From the NCBI GenBank assembly GCA_029858565.1, contig JAOUEV010000022.1:1-49340 (forward strand): a stretch of 49,340 nucleotides of DNA. The letters are read 5' to 3'. The stretch comes from Nitrospirota bacterium (GTDB lineage: Bacteria; Nitrospirota; UBA9217). A model generated the notes under the pieces. That model did not search any database and had not been told where the DNA came from. It worked only from the letters and a program-made list of their open reading frames with translations. A program made the position numbers and the translations under genes. Positions 1-8,040 of the stretch are shown in pieces (within the stretch, counting starts at the first letter, position 1; each line of letters opens with the position of its first letter).

Positions 1-372
1 CGTCACGAATATGCCGAACACCGAGACGCAGAAGATGCAGAGCCTGCCGATCCAGAAGACCTGGTAACCGGCGAAGAAACCCTCGGCAGCAAGCGCCGCG
101 ATGATCACCAGGCTCACGAACTGGTCACGGAGCTTGTTCTCGGTCCGCAGCCCTCGTGCGGAAAGAACTGTCAGCAGGGCCAGGACCGCTGTCCCGGGCA
201 GGATGATCGCAAGATCGCCGAACCGGCTGTACTGGGCAACGACCTTGCACCCTTCGCCGGAGCAGATGCTGGTCCCGAACAGCTGGAGCACCGCTTCCAG
301 GGCCAGATACAGCGCGCCAAGGCCGCTCACGATGAGAAATGCAAGAGATGATAGATAGCGTCCGTTGATCAT
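1..372 (-). CDS. VKOR-family disulfide-forming membrane protein, partial (runs off left edge)
   Basis: The minus frame is open from an ATG at 372 to the window edge, so only the first 124 residues are visible. They contain hydrophobic segments at about residues 9-28, 48-65 and 80-97, a Cys pair CSGEGC at about 37-42 and a CIFC motif near the visible end. A Cys pair followed by a membrane-embedded CxxC is the signature of bacterial vitamin K epoxide reductase homologues, which reoxidise DsbA-like proteins using quinone. A DsbA-like gene lies 3 kb away, which fits that role. The start at 372 gives a hydrophobic N-terminus directly; I see no strong ribosome site. The C-terminal part, and any fused thioredoxin domain, lies outside the window. 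Confidence 0.75.
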   Translation of the reverse strand, partial: MINGRYLSSLAFLIVSGLGALYLALEAVLQLFGTSICSGEGCKVVAQYSRFGDLAIILPGTAVLALLTVLSARGLRTENKLRDQFVSLVIIAALAAEGFFAGYQVFWIGRLCIFCVSVFGIFVT

Positions 373-400
373 GATTCACCAGTAAAAGATTTCATGACTC

Positions 401-1594
401 TTACAACCGCTTCGCCACGGCACTGATAAACTCCTCGGTCTGCGCGTGCTTCCCTGGCCTCGGCTCGGCAATGGCCGCGAGGTCCTTGGTCATGACGCCT
501 GCCTCGATCGTCGCAAGCACCGCGGCCTCGAGCTTGCGAGCAAAGACAGCCACCTCCGGCGTGCCGTCCAGCTCCGCCCGCCGGGCAAGCGCGCCGGTCC
601 AGGCGAAGATGGATGCCACGGAGTTCGTTGACGTGGGATTCCCCTTGAGGTGCTCGTAATAGTGACGCATCACCGTGCCGTGAGCGGCCTCGTACACATA
701 CTTCCCGTCGGGCGAGACGAGCACCGAGGTCATGAGGCCCAGACTGCCGAAGCCCGATGCCACCATGTCGCTCATCACATCGCCGTCATAGTTCATGCAG
801 GCCCAGAGCATCCCGCCTTCGGCCTTCATGATCTGCGCCACGGCGTCGTCGATCAGCATGTACCGGTACTTCACCCCTGCCCGGTCCAGGTCTGCCTTCC
901 GCTCCCCGACCTCCTGGTCAAAGAGCTCTTTGAAGAACCCGTGGTAGGTCTTCGAGATCGTGTCCTTGGCGCCGAACCAGAGGTCGCATTTCTCGCCAAG
1001 CGCGTAAGCGATGCAGGCCCGGGCAAAGCTCCGCACGGACTTCTCGGTGTTATGCATGCCCATGATCACGCCGGGGCCCTTGAAGTCGTGGATGGAAAGA
1101 ACGACCCGGTCACCGCCTGACGCAGGCGTGAATGTCATTTCCGCCCTGCCTGCTCCAGGCACCTGGAATTCCACGGACCGGTAGATGTCGCCGTAGGCAT
1201 GGCGGCCGATGCTGATCGGCTTTTTCCAGCTCCGGACAGCGGGAGGAATGCATTGCACCGTGATAGGCTTGCGGAATACCGTGCCGTCGAGCACGCTCCG
1301 GATCGTGCCATTGGGGCTCTTCCATGCCTGCTTGAGGCCGTACTCCTTCACCCGTGCGGCATTCGGCGTGATCGTGGCGCACTTGACGCCGACGCCGAAG
1401 CGGATCACGGCGTTCGCCGCGTCGATCGTGACCTGGTCGTCGGTCTCATCGCGGTGCTTGACGCCCAGGTCGAAATACTTGAGGTCCATCTTCAGATGGG
1501 GAAGAAGCAGCTTTTCCTTGATCATCTGCCAGATGATCCTGGTCATTTCATCGCCGTCCATCTCTACGATGGGGTTCTTCACAGTGATCGCCAC
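401..1594 (-). CDS. icd: NADP-dependent isocitrate dehydrogenase, eukaryotic-type
   Basis: This enzyme oxidises isocitrate to 2-oxoglutarate with NADP+ in the TCA cycle or its reductive branch. The 397-residue protein has the hallmarks of the homodimeric class found in eukaryotes and some bacteria: an N-terminal [23 protein letters not shown] (substrate serine and arginine), IGRHAYGD, the acidic metal site [10 protein letters not shown], and a nucleotide-binding [14 protein letters not shown] place the start at the GTG at 1594 because a GGAGG lies about 8 bases before it and homologues begin just ahead of the [12 protein letters not shown] segment. The open frame continues 36 codons upstream, but those codons do not resemble the family. 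The next gene, VKOR-like, follows on the same strand after 28 bases. Confidence 0.95.
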   Translation of the reverse strand: MAITVKNPIVEMDGDEMTRIIWQMIKEKLLLPHLKMDLKYFDLGVKHRDETDDQVTIDAANAVIRFGVGVKCATITPNAARVKEYGLKQAWKSPNGTIRSVLDGTVFRKPITVQCIPPAVRSWKKPISIGRHAYGDIYRSVEFQVPGAGRAEMTFTPASGGDRVVLSIHDFKGPGVIMGMHNTEKSVRSFARACIAYALGEKCDLWFGAKDTISKTYHGFFKELFDQEVGERKADLDRAGVKYRYMLIDDAVAQIMKAEGGMLWACMNYDGDVMSDMVASGFGSLGLMTSVLVSPDGKYVYEAAHGTVMRHYYEHLKGNPTSTNSVASIFAWTGALARRAELDGTPEVAVFARKLEAAVLATIEAGVMTKDLAAIAEPRPGKHAQTEEFISAVAKRL

Positions 1595-1970
1595 GAGCAA
1601 TGCCTCCAGGTCCGTAATTGTATACAAAGGCGAAGTGAATATTAATGCGGGAATGGGGAAAATGTCAACACCGCAGTAAGCAAAACCAATTGACTTCACC
1701 ACCCCACTTTGCTATTCTCGCCGCACAGATCAGATCCTCATCGCACTTAAGTTCATTTAACACCATTTGATGCGCCAACAGCGTGACACTGCCCCCGGCG
1801 GGCCAGCGCGGCCTGACTATATCTTCACCTGGAAGCGGGGCAGCGGCGATGAAATGGAGGAATGGGGAATCCACAGTTTCCAAGGGAATATATTGGCGAG
1901 GAAGATTATGAAAACACCGTGCTTGGGGTATATTCAGTTATTAATTTCTACTGCTAGGAAGCGAGAAATA

Positions 1971-2492
1971 ATGAAAAAACTAAATCTTGCCAGCATGTTA
2001 TTCATAATTCTTGCCGTCGCCGGGTGCTATATGCCGATCAAGGGGCGCGTTATCGACGCTGAAACACAACAACCCATCGAAGGGGCAGTGGTGATGGTGG
2101 AGTGGACGAAGCAGCACGGTTTTATCGACCATTGGACGGAATCGTACAAGGTTGTAGAGGTTGTTTCAGATAAAGAGGGCAGGGTGAAGATCAAAGGATG
2201 CTACAGCCCCTTTGTAGCGCCGCCGCATGTTACGGTGTATAAAAAGGGATATGTGGCCTGGAACGATGAGGCGATATTTCAAGGGCGGGCGAGAACGGAT
2301 TTTAAGTGGGGTGATTATGAGTTTAAACTAGTGCAGTTTAAACCGGAATACTCGTATGATCAACATATATTTTTTATTAAGATGTCAATTCGATCTTCTC
2401 TGAATTTTGAATCAAAGCAAATCATTGAGAAGGCTATCGATTGGGAAGAAGAGTTGGCGATCGAGGAACAAAGAAGGCTGAGAAATAAATAG
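1971..2492 (+). CDS. Lipoprotein with carboxypeptidase-regulatory-like beta domain (copy 1)
   Basis: The 173-residue protein starts at the ATG at 1971, preceded by AGGAAGCGAG. It has a short lipoprotein signal with lipobox LAVAGC near residue 18. A fold recognisable from the pattern KGRVIDAETQQPIEGAVV at about residues 23-40 matches carboxypeptidase D regulatory-like (transthyretin-type) beta sandwiches, which often decorate surface proteins. The C-terminal third is charged and helical. The open frame extends upstream, but those codons give no signal sequence. It forms a tandem pair with the next gene, one base apart, which shares lipobox and domain pattern. The gene is AT-richer than its flanks. 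No specific function can be assigned. Confidence 0.7.
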   Translation: MKKLNLASMLFIILAVAGCYMPIKGRVIDAETQQPIEGAVVMVEWTKQHGFIDHWTESYKVVEVVSDKEGRVKIKGCYSPFVAPPHVTVYKKGYVAWNDEAIFQGRARTDFKWGDYEFKLVQFKPEYSYDQHIFFIKMSIRSSLNFESKQIIEKAIDWEEELAIEEQRRLRNK

Positions 2493-2493
2493 A

Positions 2494-3066
2494 ATGAGAA
2501 AGAAAATTCATCTTTTAATACTTTTCATCTGTCTGTCGCTCCAGACCGGCTGTCTCTATGCCGTTCGCTACGACGGGCCATACCAAGGCAAGGTCGTGGA
2601 CGAGCAGACCCGCGAGCCGATCGAAGGCGCGGTGGTACTCGGCTGGTGGATGGTGCATCATTTTTGTGTGGGCGGCGGCTTCGGGACCTATCACGATGCC
2701 ACGGAAGTCGTAACAGACAGGAACGGCGAATTCACCATCCCCGGCCAGGGACTGCGTATTTTAAGCAATCTGAAGCCGATGGATTTTCTGATCTATAAGG
2801 CTGGGTATACCTATTTCCAGAGTTCCTGGATGTCGCTAAAGGTGGAGGATAGAAAAGATATGATCAAGTGGGATGGCGAGACACCGAGCATTCCGATTAG
2901 GAAACTGACTGATGAGGAAAGGAAGAAATATTCGTTGCCAGGGCGGCCGCATGATGCACCTTTAAAAAGGATGTTTTTAATGACTCAAGAACTCAATAAA
3001 GAGATGATCTATAAAGGACTCGAGCCATATATCCTTGCACCTACAAAGGTTGGAGGAGATAAATGA
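2494..3066 (+). CDS. Lipoprotein with carboxypeptidase-regulatory-like beta domain (copy 2)
   Basis: A 190-residue protein starts one base after the previous stop, so the two are almost certainly cotranscribed. It has a hydrophobic signal with lipobox LQTGC at about residue 20. The domain start, GKVVDEQTREPIEGAVV, aligns closely with the KGRVIDAETQQPIEGAVV segment of copy 1, and a later VVTDRNGEFTIPG turn is typical of this beta-sandwich. The two genes therefore look like a diverged tandem duplication. The remaining C-terminal sequence does not resemble copy 1 by eye. It is probably anchored to the inner or outer membrane and facing the periplasm; ligand or partner unknown. Confidence 0.7.
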   Translation: MRKKIHLLILFICLSLQTGCLYAVRYDGPYQGKVVDEQTREPIEGAVVLGWWMVHHFCVGGGFGTYHDATEVVTDRNGEFTIPGQGLRILSNLKPMDFLIYKAGYTYFQSSWMSLKVEDRKDMIKWDGETPSIPIRKLTDEERKKYSLPGRPHDAPLKRMFLMTQELNKEMIYKGLEPYILAPTKVGGDK

Positions 3067-3334
3067 ATAAGTATGGGAATTGGGGACTGGGGAAGAACAG
3101 CCTCATGCTCTACCCATATATAACGTTGTTACTTACATTGCAAAACGCGTGACGGTGCGCTTAGATGTTGGCAGGTGAAAAGATTGATGGTGGAGCTATA
3201 ACGCAACGTAAGCATCAACTTCCCCAAGGTGCAAAGTGTGTTCGTGCTCCGCATTTCTGCTTGAATTTGCCGCCGGTGTATAGTACAGTTCGGCGTAATG
3301 GATCCGGCACTGCCGGGTCGGAAAAGGAGGCGTC

Positions 3335-4183
3335 ATGTCCATAATCCTGAGACGTTCGTGTATCGCGGTCCTGCTGTTGCTCGCTTTCCTGGCGGGCTCT
3401 CCGGCTGCCGCGGAGATCGAATGGACCGAAAAGCGAAAGCTCACGCTCGATGCGTCGCCCCTCGACATGGTTACTACGCCCAATGGCAGGTGGCTCATCG
3501 TGCTCACCCCCGGCGAAGTCCTGGTCTATTCCGCGCCTGACATGCGGGTCCTTAGCCGCTTCGGCGTGGACCCGTCCTTCGACAAGCTGCTCGTATCGGG
3601 CGACGAGCAGGTCATCCTTGCGAGCACCACGGGCAAGACCCTGAAGTTCCTTCAACTGGACGAGGTCTTTACGTTCACGAACGCGGGTGTGCCGTTCATG
3701 GGTCCGGAGAACGCGCCGGTCACGATCACCGTGTTCAGCGACTACCAATGACCATACTGTGCGCGGCTTGAGCCGCTCCTCCAGCAGTTGCTGGAGAAAT
3801 ACCCCCGGGACGTCAAGATCGTACTGAAGCAGTTCCCCCTCCCGATGCATCAGTTCGCACGAAAAGCCTCGGCCGCGGTACTGGCTGCCGACCGCCAGGG
3901 CAAGTACCGGGAGTTCAGCCATCAGCTCTTCGAGAACTTCTCCCAGCTCTCCGACGGGAAGCTCCAGGAGATCGCGAAGAAGCTCGGCCTGAACCTGGAG
4001 AAGTTCAACAAGGACCTGAACGATCATGCGATCCAGACCAGGATCAACACGGACATCACCGACGGCAACCGGGCGAATGTCCAGGGCACGCCGACGTTGT
4101 TCATCAATGGCAGGCTGGTGCGGGACCGCGGGCCCCAGATGTTCCAGGAGATCGAAGCGGAAGCGAGAAAGAAGAGACAGTAA
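3335..4183 (+). CDS. DsbA-like thiol oxidoreductase, probable selenoprotein (UGA at 3749-3751 read as Sec)
   Basis: Read through one in-frame TGA, this frame encodes 282 residues. A signal peptide (about 1-27) is followed by a short beta-rich segment (about 30-115) reminiscent of one or two propeller blades, then a DsbA-type thioredoxin domain. The domain opens with APVTITVFSDYQ, then TGA, then PYCARLEP; relatives have FSDYQCPYC, so TGA replaces exactly the first, nucleophilic cysteine of CxxC. The domain continues uninterrupted to the cis-proline loop GTPTLFINGR and a normal stop. AAGGAGG lies 5 bases before the ATG. A 7-bp hairpin starts 27 bases after the TGA. Role: periplasmic disulfide chemistry, possibly served by the VKOR-like protein at the left edge. 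The alternative is a nonsense mutation, which I think less likely because codon structure and motifs are intact on both sides. Confidence 0.8.
3779..3796 (+). promoter_or_regulatory. Candidate bacterial SECIS hairpin
   Basis: CTCCAGC (3779-3785) pairs perfectly with GCTGGAG (3790-3796) around the loop AGTT (3786-3789). The loop begins 34 bases after the TGA and has a G in its second position. This fits the published description of bacterial SECIS elements: a short stem, a small apical loop with a G among the first two bases, and about 16-37 bases from UGA to loop. A smaller hairpin at 3763-3776 lies closer to the TGA but its loop has no early G. Confidence 0.6.
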
Positions 4184-4234
4184 CGGACCCTGCGGAATCC
4201 ATGTCACCACCGCAGGCGCAAGGAGCGATCAGGA

Positions 4235-4969
4235 GTGGCCCCATCAATAAAGGAGGAACTGGTTCTGGACGCCTGCCGCACCCTGTTCGGGTCGCGCGTC
4301 CGCATGGGCCGGGACTTCCTGCTCTATCTCCAGCCCGGCGGCGCGAAATCCGCCTTCCGCAGGATCGCGAAAGAGACCCATCCCGACCTCTTCACCGCCG
4401 AGGAGCCCCATGTCCAGAAACAGCAGACCGAGCGTCTTCGCCGGGTCATCGAGGCCTACGAAATGCTGAACGAGTTCTTCCGGCAGCGCGAGGATGGCCG
4501 CTGGATGCCCGCCGCGTCGTATGATGGACCCCCGCTCGACGCAGGCCGCCAGGCCGTGAAGGACCAGGACAAGCTCTATGAGGGTGCTGTTCCCGGACGC
4601 ATGCTCGAGATCGGCGAGTATCTCTACTATCGCCGCATCATTCCCTATCGAGCCCTCCGCGAGGCCCTGGACTGGCAGCGCCGCCAGCGTCCGCTCATCG
4701 GCGATATCGCCCGCCAGTGGAACTGGCTTGATGACGACCAGGTGCGGACGATCCTTCAGCACCGCGGAACGTCGCGCCGCTTCGGCGAGAGCGCGGTGCA
4801 GCTCGGCCTGCTGGAGCCGCGCCACGTGACCGCGATCCTCTGGATGCAGCGCTCGCACCAGGAACGGCTGGGCGAGTTCTTCATCCTGCGGGGGTATCTG
4901 AAGCGGGACGCTCTGGACCGCCTGCTCCAGGAGTTCCACAGCCACAACGCGCGGCACAGCAGGAACTGA
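4235..4969 (+). CDS. J-domain protein with C-terminal MshEN-like repeats (paralogue A)
   Basis: The 244-residue protein begins at a GTG preceded by AAGGAG. Residues about 36-85 form a divergent J-domain: a basic helix AFRRIAKETHPDLF with the intact HPD tripeptide that activates Hsp70, then a helix ending EAYEMLNEFF. The C-terminal half has three repeats of the pattern xxGEx(L/F)xxxGx(I/L)xxxxLxxxLxxQ, at about 128-150, 185-207 and 210-235. This resembles the c-di-GMP-binding MshEN motif, although the arginine and spacing need checking. A close paralogue lies at 42902-43657. It is probably cytoplasmic. The J-domain call is firm; ligand binding by the repeats is inference. Confidence 0.7.
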   Translation: MAPSIKEELVLDACRTLFGSRVRMGRDFLLYLQPGGAKSAFRRIAKETHPDLFTAEEPHVQKQQTERLRRVIEAYEMLNEFFRQREDGRWMPAASYDGPPLDAGRQAVKDQDKLYEGAVPGRMLEIGEYLYYRRIIPYRALREALDWQRRQRPLIGDIARQWNWLDDDQVRTILQHRGTSRRFGESAVQLGLLEPRHVTAILWMQRSHQERLGEFFILRGYLKRDALDRLLQEFHSHNARHSRN

Positions 4970-4986
4970 CCGCGGCTCCCAGCCAT

Positions 4987-5679
4987 CTACTTCCTTCTCA
5001 GAAACACCACGTACGCCCCGCTGCCGCCTTTATCGCGCGGCGCGGGATGGAATTCGGCGACCGGTGCCGCGCCCGGACCGGAAAGCCAATCAGCCTCCGC
5101 TCCCTTCAGCACCGGCCCGTCCATGGAGTTGTTTCCCTTGCCGGTGATCACCAGCACCGCCTGCTGTCCCCGCGCCGCGGCATTGGCAATGAAATGCGCC
5201 AGCCGGTGAAGTGCCTCATCACGAAGACAGCCGTGCAGGTCGAGCTCTCCGCTGATCCGCAGAACACCCTTCTTCAACTGCCGCATTCTGCCCGATGCTG
5301 ACCGCGGCTCCCGTGACCCCGTTCCCTCGTCATCGTCAGGCTCAGGCCGAAACTCCGCGGTCCCGAGGTTTTGCATTGCCTGCAGGAACAGTTCCCCGCC
5401 TGACGCTTCGACGTCCCCGCGTTCCCGCGGCTTTCCGGTCTTCCGCACCAGAGATGACGTGTTTTCCTCGTCCCGCTCTCCATGAACAACAGGACGCGCG
5501 CCGGCAATGGCGCGCAGGAACAGGTCCTCGTCATCGCCCTCCTGCTGAATCGCGGGAGCCGGGGGCCGCTGTTTTGCCGGAGCTGACGGACCCTCCCGGG
5601 GAGTGAATTTCTTCAGTTCCCGAAAAGGCGTGTTCCTGAACGCGCCGGCTCCCGGTTCTTCTTTCTTTCGTTTGCTCAT
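4987..5679 (-). CDS. Smr-domain protein
   Basis: The 230-residue protein has a long, charged, low-complexity N-terminal half (about 1-140, rich in E, P, R) and a C-terminal Smr domain. The domain is shown by LDLHGCLRDEALHRL (about 146-160), VLVITGKGN (about 176-184) and a closing GAYVVFLRRK. Smr domains of MutS2 and stand-alone proteins act as DNA or RNA endonucleases; bacterial stand-alone versions such as SmrB cleave mRNA at collided ribosomes. Here the usual HGxG turn is TGKG, a common variant. It converges with the J-domain gene, 17 bases apart. The start at 5679 has no competing upstream start. Confidence 0.85.
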   Translation of the reverse strand: MSKRKKEEPGAGAFRNTPFRELKKFTPREGPSAPAKQRPPAPAIQQEGDDEDLFLRAIAGARPVVHGERDEENTSSLVRKTGKPRERGDVEASGGELFLQAMQNLGTAEFRPEPDDDEGTGSREPRSASGRMRQLKKGVLRISGELDLHGCLRDEALHRLAHFIANAAARGQQAVLVITGKGNNSMDGPVLKGAEADWLSGPGAAPVAEFHPAPRDKGGSGAYVVFLRRK

Positions 5680-5748
5680 GATTGTCCTGCGATGCGGACG
5701 CGAACTGCGCGGGGGGCGGGCACAAGGCGGCGCACGGTCACGTGCCGG

Positions 5749-6981
5749 CTAATGATCGGGGTACCGCTCGCTGATGTTGCGGATCGTGTCGATACAATCG
5801 AAGAACGTGTCCACGATCGCCGGGTCAAAGTGGGTGCCCGAGCAGGCCTTCAGCTCGTCAAGGACCTGCGACTCATCCCACTTCTCCTTGTACGCGCGTT
5901 TCGAGCTCAGGGCGTCATAGACATCGGCAAGCGCGACGATCCTGCCGAACAGCGGGATCTCGTCGCCCTTCTTGGGCCGCGGCTTTCCGTCACCCTGCTC
6001 GTATCCGGGAATGGTCTTCCCATCATAGGGATTGATATGTCCCGGATAGCCGGTACCGTCCCACTTCTCATGATGGTTGAGCGCCACGACAGCTGATGCA
6101 TCGTCGAAATCCGAGTACTGCTCGGAAAAGAGGCGGGCGCCCATCATGGAATGCAGCTTCATGGCGTCACGCTCCGCGTCATCGAGCCGTCCCGGCTTTT
6201 TCAGGATCGTGTCGGAAATGGCGACCTTGCCCACATCGTGGAGCATGGCTGCCATGCGCAGGATGTCCCGGTTCTTTTCAATGATCTCATGCGAGACGCC
6301 CTGCTTGCCTGCCCAGTGCTCGTACAGGGCGACCGAGTAGGACCCGACGCGGTTCACGTGGGCGCCGGTCTCCTTCGGGTCGCGGAGCTCGGCCATCTTG
6401 ATGGTGCGGAGGATCATGGCGCGCGTGAGCTGGGCCCGTTCGATGGCCACGGCTGCCATGTTCGCGAAATGCATGATCAGCGGCTCGTCCTTCTTGGAGA
6501 ACGGGACGACCTTTCCGCGAGAGCTCTTCTCATTGATCAGCTGCAGCACCCCGACGATGTCGCCCCGGTTCGTCCTGAGCGGGAACGTGAGCATGGACTG
6601 CGTGCGGTATCCCGAGAGATCGTCGAATTTGCGGTTGAACGAGAAGGGGAGCGTTGTGGGCAGCTTGTACACATCCTGCAAATTCAGCATGTCGCCGGTA
6701 TTGGCGACATAACCCGCGATGGTCTGATTGTTGATCGGCAGGCTGAAGGTCGAATAGATGAGCTTCTTCCCGGGGGGAAGACGCTTCTGGAGCGTGTCGT
6801 TGTGGGTATAGCTGAACTTGAGCTTGTCTTCCTCTTTCACGTAGATCGTACCCGCGTCGGCGTTGACAAGGTGACGTGCCTCGCGCAGGATCCGCTCCAG
6901 CAGCACATCGAGGTCCTTGACCTGCGTGATCTCGATGCCGAGCGTGATGATCTTGGAGAATTTCTGTTTTTCCGTGAGCAT
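5749..6981 (-). CDS. GAF-HD-GYP cyclic-di-GMP phosphodiesterase
   Basis: The 410-residue protein has an N-terminal GAF sensor (about 15-170) and a C-terminal HD-GYP domain. Visible catalytic motifs are HDVGK (metal-binding HD), a helix with LHSMMGARLF, LNHHEKWDGTGYPG (the GYP loop), and IVALADVYDALSSKRAYK. These enzymes hydrolyse c-di-GMP to pGpG or GMP. An insertion of roughly 20 residues follows GYPG before the GDEIPLFGRI strand. No membrane segment is present, so it is a soluble sensor of an unknown GAF ligand. Its neighbours include two other proteins with possible c-di-GMP-binding domains. It is divergent from dksA; the two share the intergenic space at 6982-7152. Confidence 0.9.
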   Translation of the reverse strand: MLTEKQKFSKIITLGIEITQVKDLDVLLERILREARHLVNADAGTIYVKEEDKLKFSYTHNDTLQKRLPPGKKLIYSTFSLPINNQTIAGYVANTGDMLNLQDVYKLPTTLPFSFNRKFDDLSGYRTQSMLTFPLRTNRGDIVGVLQLINEKSSRGKVVPFSKKDEPLIMHFANMAAVAIERAQLTRAMILRTIKMAELRDPKETGAHVNRVGSYSVALYEHWAGKQGVSHEIIEKNRDILRMAAMLHDVGKVAISDTILKKPGRLDDAERDAMKLHSMMGARLFSEQYSDFDDASAVVALNHHEKWDGTGYPGHINPYDGKTIPGYEQGDGKPRPKKGDEIPLFGRIVALADVYDALSSKRAYKEKWDESQVLDELKACSGTHFDPAIVDTFFDCIDTIRNISERYPDH

Positions 6982-7061
6982 TGCTCATTTTACCCCCCAT
7001 CATCGTTGTTGTCAATTCGCAAGCAGCGAGGTCGAAGCGGGCCTGTACGGACTTTTCCCGA

Positions 7062-7090
7062 TTGACTCACTGTGGGTTTTTTGTTATAGT
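7062..7090 (+). promoter_or_regulatory. Sigma70-type promoter for dksA
   Basis: TTGACT (7062-7067) and TATAGT (7085-7090) are separated by exactly 17 bases. Transcription would start near 7097, about 55 bases before the dksA ATG. Confidence 0.7.
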
Positions 7091-7152
7091 ATAGGACTTC
7101 AGCCTTGCTGAGGCATCATCGGCAGGCGCGATCAGTGCACGAGGTCAGTTGC

Positions 7153-7521
7153 ATGAACAGTACGAACAAGATGCTTTCACTCAAGAAGAAGCTCCTGAAG
7201 CAGCGCGAGGAGCTCCTCTCCGAGGCCGAACATACCATCAACACCAAGCTGGTCACGGAAAAGGAGAGCTTTCCGGACCCCACGGACCAGGCGGCAGCGG
7301 AGCATGACAGCAATTTCCTTCTTCGCCTTCGCGGCAGGGAACAGAAGCTGCTCAAGAAGATCGACGAGGCGATCGCCCGGATCGACGACGGTTCCTACGG
7401 CGTGTGCGAATCCTGCGGCGGCCAGATCGGCATCAAGCGCCTCGAGGCGCGTCCGGTGACAACGCTGTGCATCGAATGCAAGACCCAGCAGGAAGAGGAC
7501 GAGAAACGCCAGGCAGGATAA
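7153..7521 (+). CDS. dksA: DksA/TraR-family transcription factor
   Basis: The 122-residue protein has an N-terminal coiled coil (about 1-80, with DPTDQAAAEHD at its tip) and a C4 zinc finger CESCG-x17-CIECK near residues 91-115. DksA enters the RNA polymerase secondary channel and works with ppGpp to tune rRNA and amino-acid promoters. The coiled-coil tip has the acidic D-x2-D arrangement expected for DksA-like activity. I chose the ATG at 7153 because GAGGT lies 7 bases upstream; the open frame continues 16 codons further without family resemblance. A consensus-like promoter lies upstream, and a strong terminator follows at 7563-7597. Confidence 0.93.
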   Translation: MNSTNKMLSLKKKLLKQREELLSEAEHTINTKLVTEKESFPDPTDQAAAEHDSNFLLRLRGREQKLLKKIDEAIARIDDGSYGVCESCGGQIGIKRLEARPVTTLCIECKTQQEEDEKRQAG

Positions 7522-7562
7522 CTGATCAATCACGCCGGGATGGAGCAAAGCGAAGTAATGGT

Positions 7563-7597
7563 CGGGCTGACGGTAACAGGTCGGCCCGTTTTTTATT
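7563..7597 (+). terminator. Rho-independent terminator after dksA
   Basis: A 9-bp stem (CGGGCTGAC, 7563-7571, with GTCGGCCCG, 7580-7588, one G-U pair) and an 8-base loop are followed by TTTTTT. It lies just before the ribosome site of the next small gene, so that gene depends on read-through or its own promoter. Confidence 0.85.
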
Positions 7598-7609
7598 CGG
7601 AGGATTGCG

Positions 7610-7735
7610 ATGGACCAGGAAAAGGACACGAGCGATGTCCAGGAGATAAAGACGCTTCTTCGGGAGATCCTGCAGATGCAGGAACAGCTGCTCCACCGGA
7701 TCGAGAAACTGGAAGAGTCAGTTCGGAAGAACTAA
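7610..7735 (+). CDS. 41-residue acidic coiled-coil protein
   Basis: A short ORF starts with ATG at 7610, with CGGAGG 7598-7603 six bases upstream, and ends with TAA at 7735. The product begins MDQEKDTSDVQEIK and then has an amphipathic heptad-like helix with leucines and isoleucines (LLREILQMQEQLL, then IEKLEE). There is no signal peptide or cysteine. It sits behind the dksA terminator and ahead of tRNA-Val. Good spacing and clear helix periodicity support translation. Function unknown; it could be a small oligomeric partner. Confidence 0.6.
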   Translation: MDQEKDTSDVQEIKTLLREILQMQEQLLHRIEKLEESVRKN

Positions 7736-7824
7736 GGAAGCAGACGGTCGCTGCCAACGCGGTGCATTCGGTATAATGAAATGGAAATGGGTTGCGGCTA
7801 ATGCCGCAACCCATTTTATTTGCA

Positions 7825-7899
7825 TGGTGGGCGCTACTGGGATTGAACCAGTGGCCCCTGCCGTGTGAAGGCAGTGCTCTCCCGCTGAGCTAAGCGCCC
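7825..7899 (-). tRNA. tRNA-Val (anticodon CAC), CCA encoded
   Basis: On the minus strand a full cloverleaf is visible: 7-bp acceptor GGGCGCT/AGCGCCC, D arm GCTC-loop-GAGC, anticodon arm CTGCC-TTCACAC-GGCAG, and T arm ACTGG-TTCAATC-CCAGT. The loop places CAC at positions 34-36, which reads GUG valine codons. The 3' CCA is genomically encoded at 7825-7827. Confidence 0.95.
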
Positions 7900-8040
7900 G
7901 TGCAGGGTCATATCTTACCTGCCCCTCCCCGCCTGAGTCAAGAAAAATGTTGCCGTTTCTTCCGCGCGACCCGCTGGTTGACAGGACCGCGCCAAAATGC
8001 TTTAATGGAACAAGTTCGCCGCAAGAAAGCAGGGAAGTGC

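Noticed and set aside
101-379. Short ORFs on both strands at the left edge
   Set aside because: They overlap the VKOR-like frame, which has membrane segments and both cysteine motifs; the others have random composition.
3749-3751. TGA as a plain nonsense mutation making a pseudogene
   Set aside because: The codon is exactly the active-site cysteine, the downstream frame is intact and a SECIS-like hairpin follows; kept only as an alternative.
3763-3776. First hairpin after the TGA as the SECIS
   Set aside because: Its loop lacks a G in the first two positions; the hairpin at 3779-3796 fits better.
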